DNA of 7,630 bases from Hyphomicrobiales bacterium (GTDB taxonomy: Bacteria; Pseudomonadota; Alphaproteobacteria; Rhizobiales; Beijerinckiaceae), in contig JAQGKM010000284.1 in assembly GCA_028290125.1 (NCBI GenBank), forward strand, positions 1 to 7,630, written 5' to 3'. This document shows, piece after piece, positions 6,569 to 7,630 of the stretch. Numbering within the stretch: position 1 is the first letter of the stretch; every line of letters begins with the position of its first letter. The translations under genes were made by a program, and so were the position numbers. The notes below the pieces were generated by a model. That model was given only the letters and a program-made list of their open reading frames with translations. It was not told the origin of the DNA and did not search any database.

Positions 6569-7024
6569 ATGTTGACGCGGGCGCTGGCGCTACTGGTCCT
6601 GTTCGGCGCTGCGCCGGCGTGCGCCGCCGAGGCCGAGCTCGTGGTGCCGGTGCGCACCATCTATCCGGGCGACGTGATTTCCGCGGCTTCGCTCAGCATG
6701 CGCGCGTTCGATCTGCGCGACGGGCAGGGGGCCGCATTCGTGCGTCTCCCGGATACGCTCGAAGGCAAGGTGGCGCGTCGGACGTTGCTGGCCAACCAGC
6801 CCATTCCCGTGCAGGGAATCGAAGAACCGCGCCTTGCGCTCGTCGGTCGCCAGGTGCGCGTCGAGTTCAGGGAAGGCGGCCTCGTCATCACGACCTTCGG
6901 ATCGGTGCTGCAGGCGGGATCGCTCGGCGATACGATCAGCGTGCGCGTGCTCGATGGCGGCCGCACGATCTTTGGCGTCGTGCAGCGCGACGGCAGCGTG
7001 CGCGTCGGCGAGGGGCAATCGTGA
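6569..7024 (+). CDS. flgA: P-ring assembly chaperone FlgA (short form)
   Basis: FlgA is a periplasmic chaperone that helps FlgI polymerise into the P-ring. The 151-residue protein begins with a Sec signal peptide: MLTR, then hydrophobic residues 5-17, with probable cleavage after ACA at 17-19. The mature part starts with ELVVPVRTIYPGDVISAASL, a typical SAF-domain opening. LEGKVARRTLLANQPI (about 64-79) and the C-terminal strands VGRQVRVEFREGGLVITTFG and SLGDTISVRV follow the FlgA pattern. It lacks the extra N-terminal domain of E. coli FlgA (219 residues); such short forms occur in alphaproteobacteria as far as I recall. GAGG (6558-6561), overlapping the end of flgG, is its ribosome-binding site. 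The stop overlaps the flgI start by four bases. Confidence 0.95.
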   Translation: MLTRALALLVLFGAAPACAAEAELVVPVRTIYPGDVISAASLSMRAFDLRDGQGAAFVRLPDTLEGKVARRTLLANQPIPVQGIEEPRLALVGRQVRVEFREGGLVITTFGSVLQAGSLGDTISVRVLDGGRTIFGVVQRDGSVRVGEGQS

Positions 7025-7630
7025 TCGCGCGACTGGCCTTCATCTGTCTCGCCGCCTTGGCGCTCGCGTCGCCCGCCTGCGCAGGGTCGCGCATCAAGGA
7101 TATCACCAACCTGCAGGGCGTTCGCGAGAACCAGATGGTCGGATACGGCCTCGTGGTGGGCCTCAACGGCACCGGCGACTCCCTGCGCAACTCCGTTTTC
7201 ACCGAGCAATCGCTGCAATCCATGCTCGACCGCATGGGCGTCAGCGTGCGCAGCGGCGCCTTGCGTACACGCAACGTCGCGGCCGTGATCGTGACGGCGG
7301 ACGTGCCCCCGTTCATGGGCCGCGGCAGCCGCCTCGACGTGACCGTTTCGTCGCTGGGCGACGCCACGTCGCTGATGGGTGGCACGCTCGTCATCACCCC
7401 GATGTCGGGTGTGGATGGCACAACATATGCAGTCGCGCAGGGGCAACTTGCGGTTACGGGCTTCCAGGTCGTGGGCCAGGCCGAGACGGTGACTCAGGGC
7501 GTCCCGACGGCGGCGCGCATTCCCAACGGCGCCCTGATCGAGCGTGAACTGCCGGGCAAATTCGGCGACTCCGGGCCAATGGTGCTCGAGCTCAAGAACC
7601 CGGACTTCAAGACCGCCATCGAAGTGGTCG
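7021..7630 (+). CDS. flgI: Flagellar P-ring protein FlgI (3' end beyond the window)
   Basis: FlgI forms the periplasmic P-ring around the rod. The start is a GTG whose GTGA overlaps the flgA stop, with GAGGGG at 7010-7015 in front. The first in-frame Met is residue 39, past the signal peptide, so GTG is well supported. Residues 1-21 form a Sec signal peptide with cleavage after ACA. The mature protein begins GSRIKDITNLQGVRENQMVG and continues GYGLVVGLNGTGDS, the invariant opening of FlgI. Further family segments are VAAVIVTADVPPF, GSRLDVTVSSLGDATSL, GGTLVITPMSGVDG and YAVAQGQLAV. About 203 of an expected 370 or so residues are present, and the frame stays open to the edge. Confidence 0.97.
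   Translation, partial: MIARLAFICLAALALASPACAGSRIKDITNLQGVRENQMVGYGLVVGLNGTGDSLRNSVFTEQSLQSMLDRMGVSVRSGALRTRNVAAVIVTADVPPFMGRGSRLDVTVSSLGDATSLMGGTLVITPMSGVDGTTYAVAQGQLAVTGFQVVGQAETVTQGVPTAARIPNGALIERELPGKFGDSGPMVLELKNPDFKTAIEVV

Noticed and set aside
5470..6660. Long open frame of 396 codons on the minus strand opposite fliE and flgG
   Set aside because: Its protein is rich in Arg/His with no family resemblance. It is the usual antisense shadow of GC-rich genes that are clearly coding on the + strand.

Overview
The window is a stretch of one flagellar gene cluster. Every gene lies on the + strand and the genes are packed almost end to end. The gene set and order (motA-fliM-fliN-fliG-flhB, then flgB-flgC-fliE-flgG-flgA-flgI), the high GC content and the protein sequences point to an alphaproteobacterium, most likely of the order Hyphomicrobiales (Rhizobiales). 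The MotA and FlgI sequences are especially rhizobial in character. FliM is divergent, so I would not name a genus.

Layout. Bases 2-787 hold the 3' part of motA, a stator subunit; its start lies left of the window. Bases 791-3086 hold the three switch/C-ring genes fliM, fliN and fliG. Bases 3086-4168 hold flhB, the substrate-specificity subunit of the flagellar type III export gate. Bases 4165-4590 hold a small acidic protein that I do not recognise. A 63-base gap follows, with two candidate RNA hairpins; it is the longest non-coding stretch in the window. Bases 4654-6564 encode the rod: flgB, flgC, fliE and flgG. Bases 6569-7024 encode FlgA, the P-ring assembly chaperone. From 7021 to the right edge runs the 5' part of flgI, the P-ring protein, which starts with GTG. 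No RNA genes, mobile elements, CRISPR arrays or insertion sequences are visible.

How the genes work together. MotA, with MotB not seen here, forms the stator that pushes on FliG. FliG, FliM and FliN form the C-ring rotor and switch. FlhB sits in the export gate at the base and controls which subunits are exported. FliE, FlgB, FlgC and FlgG are exported to build the rod. FlgA and FlgI carry Sec signal peptides and build the P-ring around the rod in the periplasm. Most gene junctions overlap by 1 to 4 bases, so translational coupling within one or two transcripts is likely. The only visible place for a transcription or processing boundary is 4583-4653.

Novelty. This is mostly a standard flagellar operon and I see no new defence, mobile or metabolic system. 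The points worth a second look are the unknown gene between flhB and flgB, the hairpins before flgB, the lack of a recognisable CheY-docking peptide in FliM, and the altered charged residues in the FliG torque helix.
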